30,545 nt of DNA from Ureibacillus thermophilus (GTDB lineage Bacteria > Bacillota > Bacilli > Bacillales_A > Planococcaceae): the NCBI RefSeq assembly GCF_042657185.1, contig NZ_JBHSNN010000045.1; one strand, given 5' to 3'. How positions within the stretch are numbered: position 1 is the stretch's first letter; the number at the start of each line of letters is the position of its first letter. The notes beneath the pieces are model-generated. The model was not told the DNA's origin, made no database searches, and worked only from the letters and a program-made list of their open reading frames with translations. Below, one piece after another: positions 1 to 8,650 of the stretch. Made by a program: the position numbers and the translations under genes.

Positions 1-8
1 CTTAACCA
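1..8 (+). rRNA. 23S rRNA, last few bases of the 3' end
   Basis: The window opens with CTTAACCA, which matches the usual 3' terminus of Bacillales 23S rRNA (ending in GGACTTAACCA). The 5S gene follows 62 bases later, the normal spacing in an rrn operon. Only the tip is visible, so the call rests mainly on context. Confidence 0.5.
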
Positions 9-70
9 ATATCCTTTCAATGTCGTTATCCAGTTTTGAGAGAACAACCTCTCAAAGTTACATATGCGAG

Positions 71-186
71 TTTGGTGATGATGGCGAAGAGGTCACACCC
101 GTTCCCATACCGAACACGGAAGTTAAGCTCTTCAGCGCCGATGGTAGTTGGGGGCTTCCCCCTGCGAGAGTAGGACGTTGCCAGGC
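71..186 (+). rRNA. rrf: 5S ribosomal RNA
   Basis: The gene has the expected 116-base length. The conserved core around GAAGAGGTCACACCCGTTCC, the GAACACGGAAGTTAAGCTC block and the GAGAGTAGGACG segment are all present. The ends TTTGGTG and GCCAGGC can pair as helix I. A small inverted repeat (TTGAGAG...CTCTCAA, about 36-55) in the spacer is a likely processing stem. This is the last gene of an rRNA operon that enters from the left. Confidence 0.95.
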
Positions 187-189
187 TCA

Positions 190-229
190 AAAAGTCATTA
201 CTGACAGAAAGTCGGTAGTGGCTTTTTTT
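190..229 (+). terminator. rRNA operon terminator
   Basis: The arms AAGTCATTACTGAC and GTCGGTAGTGGCTT pair with several G-U pairs around an AGAAA loop and are followed by seven T residues. It lies just after 5S rRNA. The T-tract plus A (223-230) is also the target-site copy of the mobile element that starts at 231. Confidence 0.85.
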
Positions 230-230
230 A

Positions 231-1220
231 GGCTCTATAATATTTGGTGTTGGTGGATACAACCAGCACCATTTTTTTACACAAAAAATGAGACATGTGA
301 CACAACTCTGGTAAAATGTAATCGACCAAAACCACATTTACAAGGAGTGATGTCACAGTCTTACCATCATTCTTTACGAAACCTACTCAATATAAAAGAC
401 AAAAATATCACATTTGATGAAAATTTTTGTTCTACCGAAACGATTAAAAAAGCTATTATCAACCAAATGTTCACTACCTTCCAAAGCATTTGTGTTTTAG
501 ATGAGTTTAAATCAGTGAAATCCGCAGCTGGAGCGATGTCCTTTATTTTCTGCGACTCTGAAACGGGGGAGATTGTGGATATCGTGGAGGACAGGAATTA
601 CATGTCCTCAAAGAGTATTTCTTACGGTATTCCAAGAAGGCGAGAGATGCGGTAAAAACGATTGTCATCGATATGTACAGCCCTTATATTTCCAAGAAGT
701 TTTCTGAAAGATCAAACAAAACTTGATTATAAGAACTATACATATCATCGTTGCTTTAAAAAGCATATGTGTGAGGTGGAGATTCTCCACTATCTCATTG
801 ATTTAGATTCTGAATTAAAAGCGTCCTATGAGTTATATCAATACGTGCAACATTGCATCAAAATCAAAGACTTTGAGCTCCTAAAGAAAACATTAGAGAA
901 TAAACAAAATATTGTTTCCAGCTATATGAAAACCGCCATCAAGACAATCAACAAATCCATCAATTACGTCGAGAATACGCTAAAGTACGGTTATAATAAC
1001 AGCATTTTAGAGGGGAGTAATAACAAAATCAAAGTGATGAAACGCATTTCTTTCGGTTATCGATCCTTCTATCACTTTAGAAACCGAATATTCATTACTC
1101 AAAACTTAGCGAAAATAAAAACCGCTTAGGAGAACCTCGAATTTCCCCTAATCCATCTGATTACATATTACCAAATAATGTAACTAACATTTATTCACCA
1201 ACACCATTTGACAAAGAACC
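231..1220 (+). mobile_element. Decayed ISL3-family insertion sequence, shortened
   Basis: The left end (GGCTCTATAATATTTGG...) and the inverted right end (GGTTCTTTGTCAAATGG...) share GG-TCT and the block TGGTGTTGGTG, a pattern typical of ISL3-family ends. The element is flanked on both sides by the same eight bases, TTTTTTTA (223-230 and 1221-1228). ISL3 elements are known to make 8-bp AT-rich target duplications. At 990 bp it is shorter than a complete member (about 1.3-1.5 kb), because the transposase inside has lost segments. It inserted into the T-tract of the rRNA terminator. It cannot move by itself but might be mobilised by an intact relative. Confidence 0.9.
350..1129 (+). pseudogene. 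ISL3-family transposase, broken
   Basis: An AAGGAG site precedes ATG at 350. The N-terminus (MSQSYHHSLRNLLNIKDKNI) is typical of ISL3 transposases. It is joined almost at once to the catalytic region, so the zinc-finger and DNA-binding part (roughly 100 residues) is missing. Near 597 the reading shifts: the next frame continues with HVLKEYFLRYSKKARDAVKT and VIDMYSPYI, a known ISL3 motif. It then shifts back by about 715 into CEVEILHYLIDLDSELKASY and the conserved C-terminal EGSNNKIKVMKRISFGYRSF. A second deletion after VIDMYSPYI removes more of the catalytic core. Two frameshifts and two deletions mean no active enzyme can be made. Confidence 0.87.
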
Positions 1221-1279
1221 TTTTTTTATGCCCCTAACTAATCAAGGAAGCGAGGAAAAAAACTTTCTAATTTTACTAC

Positions 1280-1307
1280 TTGAAAAAAATGAAAATATGG
1301 TTATAAT
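1280..1307 (+). promoter_or_regulatory. Putative SigA promoter for tRNA-Asn
   Basis: TTGAAA (1280-1285) and TATAAT (1302-1307) are separated by 16 bases in an AT-rich stretch about 40 bases before the tRNA. The tRNA may formerly have been read from the rRNA operon; with the insertion upstream, this promoter is a plausible independent source. Confidence 0.6.
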
Positions 1308-1347
1308 ATAATTTGTACTCAATCAAATATAACTTTATTAAGATCGT

Positions 1348-1422
1348 TCCGAAGTAGCTCAGTGGTAGAGCAATCGGCTGTTAACCGATTGGTCGTAGGT
1401 TCGAATCCTACCTTCGGAGCCA
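1348..1422 (+). tRNA. tRNA-Asn (GTT)
   Basis: A full cloverleaf can be drawn: acceptor stem TCCGAAG/CTTCGGA, D arm with AGCTCAGTGGTAGAGC, anticodon loop CTGTTAA giving GTT, and T arm GTAGGTTCGAATCCTAC. The CCA end is encoded. T-runs follow, but I see no separate hairpin terminator. Confidence 0.97.
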
Positions 1423-1803
1423 TTTTTTTGCCTTTTTTTATCTCCTATCTTTATACCATCCTCTATAAATGCAATTCTAATAATCCTACCTTATAAACTA
1501 TCAACCTTTTTTATTCTTCCGTCATTAAACCAAGAATGTTAATAGGGATAGTGATTGTTTTATAATAAAATAATTTTCCCCATAGATATCATCTTTATCA
1601 AAAGTTATTTCTGTAAAAACATCATACTAAAATAATTTAGTATTTACCCCCATAATCCTTTTGAATTTGAGAGATATGTATAATAAAAAAACTTAAAAAA
1701 ATTATAGAATTTTAATCATAAATAATAAAAACAAATAGTATATTATACAAAACATTACTGTCTATTAACTTCGAGTGAGATAAAGAAAGAAGGGGGAAGT
1801 TGT
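1423..1803. other. AT-rich intergenic leader of the liv operon
   Basis: There is no open reading frame of note here. The stretch is very AT-rich, with several TATAAT-like words (near 1680 and 1742), but none has a convincing -35 partner at the right distance. The ribosome site AGGGGG at 1791-1796 belongs to livG. I see no riboswitch or T-box signature. Confidence 0.5.
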
Positions 1804-2592
1804 TTGGGGCCGATTTTAGAAATAGAAAACGTTTCATTGCATTTTGGAGGAGTGAAAGCTTTAGATCAAGTTTCATTTCACATTAATGAGGGAGAAATAT
1901 TCTCGCTTATTGGTCCAAACGGGGCGGGAAAAACAAGTATGTTGAATTGTATCAGCGGACTGTATCGGCCGACAAGCGGCTCCATCCGCTATAAAGGAAA
2001 AGATATTACGAACATGAAGCCTTATGAACGAACGACATTAGGTATTGCGCGGGCATTCCAAAATATTGCTTTATTTGCGCATATGTCAGTGTTGGACAAT
2101 ATTAAATTGGGAAGACATACATTAATGCAATCCGGCGTGTTTAGCGGCGGAATTTATGTTGGAAAGGCATCAAAGGAAGAAATTGAACATCGCGAAAAAG
2201 TGGAAGAAGTGATTGAATTTTTGGAGCTGCAAGATATTCGCCACAAACCGGTGGGAACCCTTCCTTATGGGCTTCAAAAACGGGTTGAAGTAGGACGGGC
2301 ATTAGCATTGAACCCGGAGCTTATATTATTGGATGAACCGATGGCAGGAATGAACGGCGCGGAAAAGGAAAGAATGTCGCAATTTATATTGGATATGCAT
2401 GAAGTAATGAATACGACAGTAGTTCTGATTGAACATGATTTAGGGGTAGTTATGAGTCTATCTCATCACATTGCGGTGCTAGACTTCGGTAAACTGATAG
2501 GGTTTGGCACGCCAACTGAAGTTCGAGAAAATCCGGATGTGATTAAGGCTTATATCGGAGAGGATACCGTCTTGGAAGGGGGAAAAGCATGA
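1804..2592 (+). CDS. livG: Branched-chain amino acid-type ABC transporter ATPase, LivG
   Basis: This is one of the two cytoplasmic ATPases of a HAAT-type (branched-chain amino acid family) importer; it hydrolyses ATP to drive uptake through LivH/LivM. The 262-residue protein has Walker A GPNGAGKT (37-44), an LPYGLQ signature in place of LSGGQ (about 153-158; the SYG/PYG form is usual in LivG), Walker B LILLDEP (173-179) and the switch histidine at 211. The ARAFQNIALF segment is also typical of LivG. The start is TTG at 1804, seven bases after AGGGGG; no ATG fits. The stop overlaps the next start as ATGA, so translation is probably coupled. The transported substrate cannot be read from the sequence. 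Confidence 0.92.
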   Translation: MGPILEIENVSLHFGGVKALDQVSFHINEGEIFSLIGPNGAGKTSMLNCISGLYRPTSGSIRYKGKDITNMKPYERTTLGIARAFQNIALFAHMSVLDNIKLGRHTLMQSGVFSGGIYVGKASKEEIEHREKVEEVIEFLELQDIRHKPVGTLPYGLQKRVEVGRALALNPELILLDEPMAGMNGAEKERMSQFILDMHEVMNTTVVLIEHDLGVVMSLSHHIAVLDFGKLIGFGTPTEVRENPDVIKAYIGEDTVLEGGKA

Positions 2593-4508
2593 TTAAAGAG
2601 GCGACGCTGCCATCTCTATTAATTGAACGCGCCAATCAAGATTTCTCTGGGGTGGCCTTTAGGCAAAAACAATTAGGGATATGGAAAGAAATCACTTGGA
2701 ATGAATATTTAGAGAATGTGAAAAAATTATCTATTGTTTTACAAAAACATTATAACTTTAAAGCGGGGGAAATCCTTGCAATCATCGGAGAAAATAAGCC
2801 TGAGTGGATATATGCCCAACTTGCTGTCCATACCATAGGCGGCATAGCTGTTGGAATCTACCAGGAATCTTTGCCGGAGCAAATTCAATACTATTTGAAT
2901 GATACAAAGCCGAGAATCGTCATTGTTGAAGATCAGGAGCAAGTCGATAAATTATTGTCGATAGAAAAGGAAATTCCTTTTGTTGAACATATCGTTTACT
3001 ATGACGTTCGGGGCTTGAGGCATTATCAGCATTCAAAGTTAGCATCCATGAAGGAATTATTAAAAATGGGAGAGGAACTCTTAAAAGAGAATCCTTCTTT
3101 CTTTGAAGAAGCGATTCGCTTTTTAAGCGGCCAACAAGAAGCGCTTATTGCATATAGTGCAGCCACAAGCGGAGATCCAAAAGCAGCTGTATATACCCAT
3201 TATCAATTAATTGAAGCTGCCAAAAACTTAATTCAATTGGATGAAATGAAAAAAACGGATGACTATTTTTCCTTTCTCCCACTTTCATGGATTCATGAAC
3301 AAATAATGAGTATCGTTATTCCAATGTTGACTGGACACACCGTAAATTTCCCGGAACGGCCAGATACGGTGATTGGCGATTTAAGGGAAATTGGGCCCCA
3401 AACGATAATAGCTTCTCCAAGAGTGTATCAATCAATTATGTCAAACGTGCAGGTGCGCATAGAGGGAGCAAGCTGGTTCAAAAGAAAAGTCTATTATTTT
3501 TTCAAAAAATATGGGGACAGACGGGCAAAGGCAAAATTGGAAAAAACCCGCTTATCTGCCATGGATCGATTCATGTACTTCCTAGGAGATGCCATAGTCT
3601 TTAGTGCAATTCGCGATCATTTAGGATTTGCAAGAACGAAAAGAGCCTATGTGGTCGGCGCAGCACTACATCCTGAAGCTCTCTATTTTTATCATAGCAT
3701 AGGGGTGAATATAAAACAGACTTATGGCGGAACAGAAGTTGCAGGAATGGCCATTGTTCAACGGGATGATGACATTAAAGCAGGCAGTTCTGGTTTAGCA
3801 CTTCCGAATACAGAAGTAAAAATTGAGGAAGATGGTCTTGTTTATTTAAAAAATAATGCCATCTTTTCTAGATACTTAAAAGAAGAACATCAGAAATTGA
3901 TTGTGGATGGATGGATTTCTCTCGGGGATAAAGGTTTCCTTGATAAAGATGGTCATTTATTTATCTTAGACCGACAAGAAGATGTTATCTACATGCCAAA
4001 AGGAGAAATATATCCTCACAAGATTGAAAATATATTAAAAACTAGTCCATATATTCAAGAAGCGGTTGTGTTTGGAAAAAACCGTCCATTTTTAACGGCA
4101 TTTATCAATATTGACATGACGACGGTTGGAAGATGGGCAGACAAACAGCGGGTGATATATACAGAATATTCTGATTTATCAGTTAATAATCAAGTGATTG
4201 AATTAATCCAGCAGGAAATAATCAGGGTAATGGACGAATTGCCGCCGCAAGAAAGGGTGAAAAAATTCATCTTATTACACAAACCATTATCAGCGGATGC
4301 TGGAGAACTTACAAGAACATTAAAAATTAGAAGAAATTATGTGGAAAACACTTATAAAGAATTGATTGATGCGATGTATTCCCGTCATGAAACTATTCAA
4401 GTGCGATTATCAGAAAGAGATTCTATGAAGGAAATCCAGCTGCGCATCATTCAATTGGAGCAGAATTTGGAGGTGCCTGAGGATGTTCTTCTTGCAAATG
4501 CTTATTAA
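2589..4508 (+). CDS. AMP-dependent acyl-CoA synthetase-like protein inside the liv operon
   Basis: A 639-residue member of the adenylate-forming superfamily, closest in length and layout to long-chain acyl-CoA synthetases. These enzymes activate a carboxylic acid with ATP and then transfer it to CoA. The ATP/AMP motif is YGGTE (379-383), the ribose-binding aspartate lies in WISLGDKG (D447), and the hinge region is FILDRQEDV (458-466). A likely catalytic lysine sits in TRTLKIRRN near the C-terminus. The phosphate loop is unusual: SAATSGDPKA (190-199) instead of the common TSGTTGxPKG, keeping the PK but losing two glycines. It overlaps livG by 4 bases and livH by 26 bases, so it belongs firmly to the operon. 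I infer that the imported compound is a carboxylic acid trapped as its CoA thioester, or that the enzyme acts on its breakdown products. Confidence 0.85.
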   Translation: MIKEATLPSLLIERANQDFSGVAFRQKQLGIWKEITWNEYLENVKKLSIVLQKHYNFKAGEILAIIGENKPEWIYAQLAVHTIGGIAVGIYQESLPEQIQYYLNDTKPRIVIVEDQEQVDKLLSIEKEIPFVEHIVYYDVRGLRHYQHSKLASMKELLKMGEELLKENPSFFEEAIRFLSGQQEALIAYSAATSGDPKAAVYTHYQLIEAAKNLIQLDEMKKTDDYFSFLPLSWIHEQIMSIVIPMLTGHTVNFPERPDTVIGDLREIGPQTIIASPRVYQSIMSNVQVRIEGASWFKRKVYYFFKKYGDRRAKAKLEKTRLSAMDRFMYFLGDAIVFSAIRDHLGFARTKRAYVVGAALHPEALYFYHSIGVNIKQTYGGTEVAGMAIVQRDDDIKAGSSGLALPNTEVKIEEDGLVYLKNNAIFSRYLKEEHQKLIVDGWISLGDKGFLDKDGHLFILDRQEDVIYMPKGEIYPHKIENILKTSPYIQEAVVFGKNRPFLTAFINIDMTTVGRWADKQRVIYTEYSDLSVNNQVIELIQQEIIRVMDELPPQERVKKFILLHKPLSADAGELTRTLKIRRNYVENTYKELIDAMYSRHETIQVRLSERDSMKEIQLRIIQLEQNLEVPEDVLLANAY

Positions 4509-5364
4509 TGGAATAGTTGTTGGCAGCATCTACGGTCTAGTTGCATTAGGATTTGTTTTAATTTACCGGGCAAGTGGAGCGTTAAACTTAGCAAATGGCG
4601 AATTTGTATTATTTGGTCCATATATTTGTTTAGTACTGATGACAGCATTGAATGTGCCGTTTCTTGTTGCGTTTATTGGTACGTTAATCATAAGCGCAAT
4701 CTTGGGATTAGTTGTGGAGCGACTAGTCATTCGGCAATTACAAAATGCACCAACCATCTCGGTTATTATGGCGACTCTTGGATTATCCAGTTTACTCGCA
4801 GGTGCTGTTCACATTATTTGGGGTCATACAACAAGAACATTCCCTCCTGTATTTCCTCAGACACCGTTAAATTTAGGAGGCATCATTGTAACGCCCGTCT
4901 ACTTATGGTCTTTCGTTATTGTCATGATTCTATTAATCATCTTTTCATTATTCTTCAAGTTTTCCAAAATCGGACTTGCAATGCGGGCAGTGGCTGATGA
5001 CCGGCAAGCCGCTTTATCGATGGGGATGAGCGTGAAATTTGTATTGGCGGTAACTTGGATCATCGCCGCAATGGTAGCTGGAATTGGAGGAATATTGCTA
5101 GGAAATATTAATGGCGTTAATCCAACCATGTCAGCTATCGGTTTAACCGTTTTGCCTGTCGTAATTCTTGGAGGACTTGATAGTGTCATCGGTGCGATTG
5201 TTGGAGGATTTCTCATTGGCATCATTCAAAACTTAGCAGGAGGATATTTAGATCCTCTCGTAGGGGGAGGCTTAAAAGACGTAGTACCATTTATTGTCGT
5301 TCTTTTAATTTTAATGTTAAAACCGCATGGATTATTTGGCAGCCGCGGTATTGAGAGGGTGTAA
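4483..5364 (+). CDS. livH: Branched-chain amino acid-type ABC permease, LivH
   Basis: One of two membrane subunits of the importer. The 293-residue protein is almost entirely hydrophobic, with about eight predicted membrane segments. The opening INGIVVGSIYGLVALGFVLI and the ANGEFVLFG motif are characteristic of LivH. The loop GLAMRAVADDRQAALSMGM (about 165-183) is the family's ATPase-coupling helix, and the C-terminal LKPHGLFGSRGIERV is also typical. ATG at 4483 follows GGAGGT (4469-4474) by eight bases. The start lies inside the end of the acyl-CoA synthetase gene, which suggests coupled translation. Confidence 0.93.
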   Translation: MFFLQMLINGIVVGSIYGLVALGFVLIYRASGALNLANGEFVLFGPYICLVLMTALNVPFLVAFIGTLIISAILGLVVERLVIRQLQNAPTISVIMATLGLSSLLAGAVHIIWGHTTRTFPPVFPQTPLNLGGIIVTPVYLWSFVIVMILLIIFSLFFKFSKIGLAMRAVADDRQAALSMGMSVKFVLAVTWIIAAMVAGIGGILLGNINGVNPTMSAIGLTVLPVVILGGLDSVIGAIVGGFLIGIIQNLAGGYLDPLVGGGLKDVVPFIVVLLILMLKPHGLFGSRGIERV

Positions 5365-5367
5365 TGG

Positions 5368-6429
5368 ATGAGGAATTTGTTTGTAAGAGAATGTGGAAAT
5401 TACAAAACTTCCTATAAAGAAGATATGAAACTTTTTGGTACAAAGAGCGAATTCATAAAATGGCTCATTCTAATAGTGATCTTGCTGACACTGCCATTTT
5501 ACGCATCCAACTATTGGGTGGGGATGCTGACTTTGTGCGCCATTTCTGCAATTGGTGCAATCGGATTGAACATTTTAACCGGATTTACCGGCCAGATTTC
5601 AATAGGAGTGGGAGCTTTTTTAGGAGTTGGAGGATATACAACAGCCATCCTTACAACCACTTACGGTTTAAGTTTCTGGATATCCCTTCCTCTTGCAGGG
5701 ATTGTTACAGCCGTCGTCGGCGGTTTGTTTGGAATTCCTTCACTCCGTCTCAAAGGTTTGTATTTAGCTATCGCTACCCTTGCAGCTCAAGTGATTATAA
5801 CATTCATCATCAGCCGATGGGATAGCGTCACGGGCGGCACAGCAGGCATGGTTTTAAGCCGTCCGACCATTGGAAATTATACATTCATGTCAAATTCTTC
5901 TTACTATTATTTATCCATCATTATTTTAATTTTAACGGTCCTTTATTCCGTGAACTTATTAAGAACGAGAGTAGGCCGAGCCTTTTTAGCGGTGCGGGAT
6001 CGGGATATTGCAGCGCAAATTATGGGGATTAATCTGTTTTATTATAAAGTCTTGGCTTTTATCATCAGCTCTTTCTTTGTAGGAATTGCTGGTGCATTGC
6101 TAGCACATTACACAATGATTGTAAGCCCTGAGCTTTACAATATCCAAGTTTCCATTCAATATCTCGCCATGGTGCTCATTGGCGGACTAGGAAGTATTCT
6201 TGGATCAATTTTAGGAGCAATCTTTATTACGTTATTGCCGGTTGGACTCACATCTGTTGTTGATTTATTAACTGCTTACATGCCAAATCTTTATCAATTA
6301 TTCTCAGCTTTTAAGGAATTTGTATTTGGTTTGGCAATTATTCTATTTTTAATTTTTGAGCCAGGGGGATTAGATCATATATGGCAAAACATTAAACATT
6401 ATTTCAAAGTTTGGCCATTTTCTTACTAA
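5368..6429 (+). CDS. livM: Branched-chain amino acid-type ABC permease, LivM
   Basis: The second membrane subunit, pairing with LivH. Of 353 residues, the first 30 are hydrophilic and the rest forms about nine or ten membrane segments. LNILTGFTGQISIGVGAFLG is the hallmark of LivM, VGRAFLAVRDRDIAAQIMGI is the coupling loop, and FEPGGLDHIW closes the protein as usual. The start at 5368 lies eight bases after GAGAGGG and three bases after the livH stop. An internal ATG at 5425 (MKLFGTKSEF) with AAAGAAG before it would give a more typical N-terminus and cannot be excluded. Confidence 0.92.
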   Translation: MRNLFVRECGNYKTSYKEDMKLFGTKSEFIKWLILIVILLTLPFYASNYWVGMLTLCAISAIGAIGLNILTGFTGQISIGVGAFLGVGGYTTAILTTTYGLSFWISLPLAGIVTAVVGGLFGIPSLRLKGLYLAIATLAAQVIITFIISRWDSVTGGTAGMVLSRPTIGNYTFMSNSSYYYLSIIILILTVLYSVNLLRTRVGRAFLAVRDRDIAAQIMGINLFYYKVLAFIISSFFVGIAGALLAHYTMIVSPELYNIQVSIQYLAMVLIGGLGSILGSILGAIFITLLPVGLTSVVDLLTAYMPNLYQLFSAFKEFVFGLAIILFLIFEPGGLDHIWQNIKHYFKVWPFSY

Positions 6430-6476
6430 AGTTTATAACCAAATTTAAATATATAAAAAACAAGGGGGATTTCACG

Positions 6477-7721
6477 TTGAAACACAAAAGTTTATTGGGG
6501 ATTTTATTAGGGGTGTTCTTACTCCTTCTAGCGGCTTGCGGAGGTGAAGATTCTGCAAGTACAAGCACTTCATCCGACAGCTCATCAAGTTCTAGCGATA
6601 GCAGCGGCAAACGCACAGTAGTTGTTGGTGGATTGTATGATATCACCGGAGGCACTGGAGATGTAGGAACTCCATATGCGGAAGGGGAAAAAGCGTATTT
6701 TGAGTATTTGGAAATGAAAGGTGGAGTAGAAGGGCTTAACTTAAAATTAGTCGGCAAAGACTATGCTTACCAAATTCCAGAAGCCCAAAAACTTTATCAA
6801 GAATTGCGTGACAAAGAAAAGGCTGTTGCGATTTTAGGTTGGGGTACTGGCGACACTGAGGCATTAAGACAACAAGTTGCTGCTGACCAATTGCCGTTCA
6901 TTTCAGCATCCTACTCTGAAAACTTAAAAAATCTTGATGAGAGTCCATACAACTTTTTAACAGCTGCATCCTATTCCGACCAAGGACGCGCTATTCTGAA
7001 ATGGATTGTAGAGAATCATGAAGGAGATAACCCTCCTACATTGGCGCTGCTTTACAATGATACAGCTTTCGGCCGTTCTCCAATTGAAGACATCAAAGCC
7101 TATGCAAAAGAAGTTGGAGTGGAAGTGGTGGATGAACAAGTAATTGATGTTCAAGCAACAGAAGCGCAATCTCAATTGTTAAATATGGAAAAGAAAAATC
7201 CTGATTATGCGATTATCCAACAAACTTGGGGTGCAACTGCGACAATTTTACGAGATGCTAAAACATTAGGCATCGACACGCAATTTATCGGATTAAACTG
7301 GGCAGCCGGTGAAGGAATTATTGATATTGTCGGTGCCGATGTGGCAGAAGGGTATATTGGCATTCTTTCACATGCTTTCCCATACGAAGATATGCCAGGC
7401 ATGGCAGAGATGAAAGAATATTTAGATGCAAAAGGCAAAACAATCGATGACATCAACCAAAAATTCGTGCAAGGATGGGTAGCAGCAAAAATTATGGTAG
7501 AAGCCATTAAAATTGCTGCAGAAAAATATCCAGAAGGAGATTTAACCGGCCCACAAATTCGCGAAGGGCTTGAGGCAATTCAAAATCTAGATTTAGGCGG
7601 ACTTGCTGCTAACGTATCATTTGCTCCAGACAACCATGCAGGTACTGAAAAGACTCGTTTAGGAATTGTGAAAAACGGAAAATGGGAACCAATCACAGAT
7701 TACTTCAGCTATAGAGACTAA
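6477..7721 (+). CDS. livJ: Extracellular substrate-binding lipoprotein of the LivJ/HAAT family
   Basis: Captures the substrate outside the cell and delivers it to LivHM. Translation most likely starts at TTG 6477, eight bases after AAGGGGG; an upstream ATG at 6411 would bury the signal peptide behind extra residues. From TTG the protein has 414 residues. It has a short positive start, a hydrophobic core and the lipobox LAAC (cysteine 21), so it should be lipid-anchored. A serine/threonine-rich linker (about 25-44) follows. The mature part is a type I periplasmic-binding fold with the usual GGLYDITGGTGDVG start and ligand-site segments GWGTGDTEAL and FISASYS. The ligand is unknown. A hairpin follows the gene and may keep livF expression lower than that of the binding protein. 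Confidence 0.9.
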   Translation: MKHKSLLGILLGVFLLLLAACGGEDSASTSTSSDSSSSSSDSSGKRTVVVGGLYDITGGTGDVGTPYAEGEKAYFEYLEMKGGVEGLNLKLVGKDYAYQIPEAQKLYQELRDKEKAVAILGWGTGDTEALRQQVAADQLPFISASYSENLKNLDESPYNFLTAASYSDQGRAILKWIVENHEGDNPPTLALLYNDTAFGRSPIEDIKAYAKEVGVEVVDEQVIDVQATEAQSQLLNMEKKNPDYAIIQQTWGATATILRDAKTLGIDTQFIGLNWAAGEGIIDIVGADVAEGYIGILSHAFPYEDMPGMAEMKEYLDAKGKTIDDINQKFVQGWVAAKIMVEAIKIAAEKYPEGDLTGPQIREGLEAIQNLDLGGLAANVSFAPDNHAGTEKTRLGIVKNGKWEPITDYFSYRD

Positions 7722-7733
7722 TAAAGATGTTGA

Positions 7734-7765
7734 AAAAGGGACAAACAATCATGTCCCTTTTCTCT
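7734..7765 (+). terminator. Hairpin between livJ and livF
   Basis: AAAAGGGACA (7734-7743) and TGTCCCTTTT (7752-7761) form a perfect 10-bp stem with an eight-base loop. The following T content (TCTCTTT) is weak, so it is better read as a partial terminator or an mRNA 3'-end stabiliser inside the operon than as a full stop. Confidence 0.6.
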
Positions 7766-7791
7766 TTAATGGTGATGAAAGGGGAGAAAAA

Positions 7792-8571
7792 ATGCTCCAA
7801 GTAAGCAATTTAGAAGCGGTATATCAAAAAATGATTCTAGCGTTGCGGGGAATATCGCTGCACGTGAAAGAAGGCCAAATTGTTGCCCTGCTTGGCAGCA
7901 ATGGAGCAGGGAAATCGACAACATTAAAAGCCATTTCCGGCCTTTTAGGAGCGGAAGATGGACATATTACAGACGGGACCATTGAATTTCAAGGGGAATT
8001 AATTCACAATACTTCACCTGACCAATTGGTGAAAAAGGGCATCTTTTTATGTATGGAAGGTCGTCGAATCTTTAAAGATTTAACGGTGGAAGAAAATTTG
8101 TATGCAGGCGCCTATACAAGAAAAGATCGTTCCAGCATTAAAAAAGATATAGATAAAATTTACGAATACTTTCCAAAACTAAAAATGCTCGAACATCGAA
8201 AAGCAGGCTATTTATCAGGTGGAGAGCAGCAAATGTTGGCCATTGGAAGAGGATTAATGGCAAAGCCAAAATTACTACTCCTGGATGAACCATCACTAGG
8301 TATTGCTCCATTGCTTGTGAAAGAAATTTTTGAAAACATCAAGAAAATTAACGAGGAAGAAGGATTGACCATTCTAGTAGTTGAGCAAAATGCGAACATC
8401 GCCCTTTCCATTGCTGATTATGGTTATATTATTGAAAATGGAAGAGTTGTAATGAAGGGAGAGGCTTCAGCTTTATTAGAAGATAAAACGATCAGCGAAC
8501 ATTATTTAGGTTCAGGGAAAGATCTGAAAGAAGGAAGAAGCTATCGACAACGCCAACGAGTTGTATGGTAA
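7792..8571 (+). CDS. livF: Branched-chain amino acid-type ABC transporter ATPase, LivF
   Basis: The second ATPase of the importer, forming the nucleotide-binding pair with LivG. The 259-residue protein has Walker A GSNGAGKS (35-42), signature LSGGEQQ (141-147), Walker B LLLLDEP (161-167) followed by the SLGIAPLL segment typical of LivF, and VVEQNANIAL with glutamine at the switch-histidine site, again a LivF feature. ATG at 7792 follows AAAGGGGAG. The C-terminus is slightly extended and basic. The gene is 70 bases from livJ across a hairpin. I see no strong terminator afterwards. Confidence 0.92.
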   Translation: MLQVSNLEAVYQKMILALRGISLHVKEGQIVALLGSNGAGKSTTLKAISGLLGAEDGHITDGTIEFQGELIHNTSPDQLVKKGIFLCMEGRRIFKDLTVEENLYAGAYTRKDRSSIKKDIDKIYEYFPKLKMLEHRKAGYLSGGEQQMLAIGRGLMAKPKLLLLDEPSLGIAPLLVKEIFENIKKINEEEGLTILVVEQNANIALSIADYGYIIENGRVVMKGEASALLEDKTISEHYLGSGKDLKEGRSYRQRQRVVW

Positions 8572-8650
8572 TGATAGCAGCTTTTTGAGAGAACTCTCCC
8601 GCCTTATTGATAGTAAAGGGAAGGTCAATCTAAAAGGTGGGAGATGAATC

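Noticed and set aside
20..349. Open frames on both strands crossing the 5S rRNA.
   Set aside because: They read through a structural RNA gene and the IS end; only the part from 350 is transposase-like.
6404..6476. A longer start for the LivJ-like protein at ATG 6411, overlapping the end of livM.
   Set aside because: It would put 22 residues before the signal peptide and has no good ribosome site. TTG 6477 has AAGGGGG at the right distance.
8581..8643. Inverted segments TCTCCCGCCTT and AAGGTGGGAGA after livF as a terminator.
   Set aside because: The loop is long (27 bases) and no T-tract follows; the right arm is the ribosome site of the next ORF.
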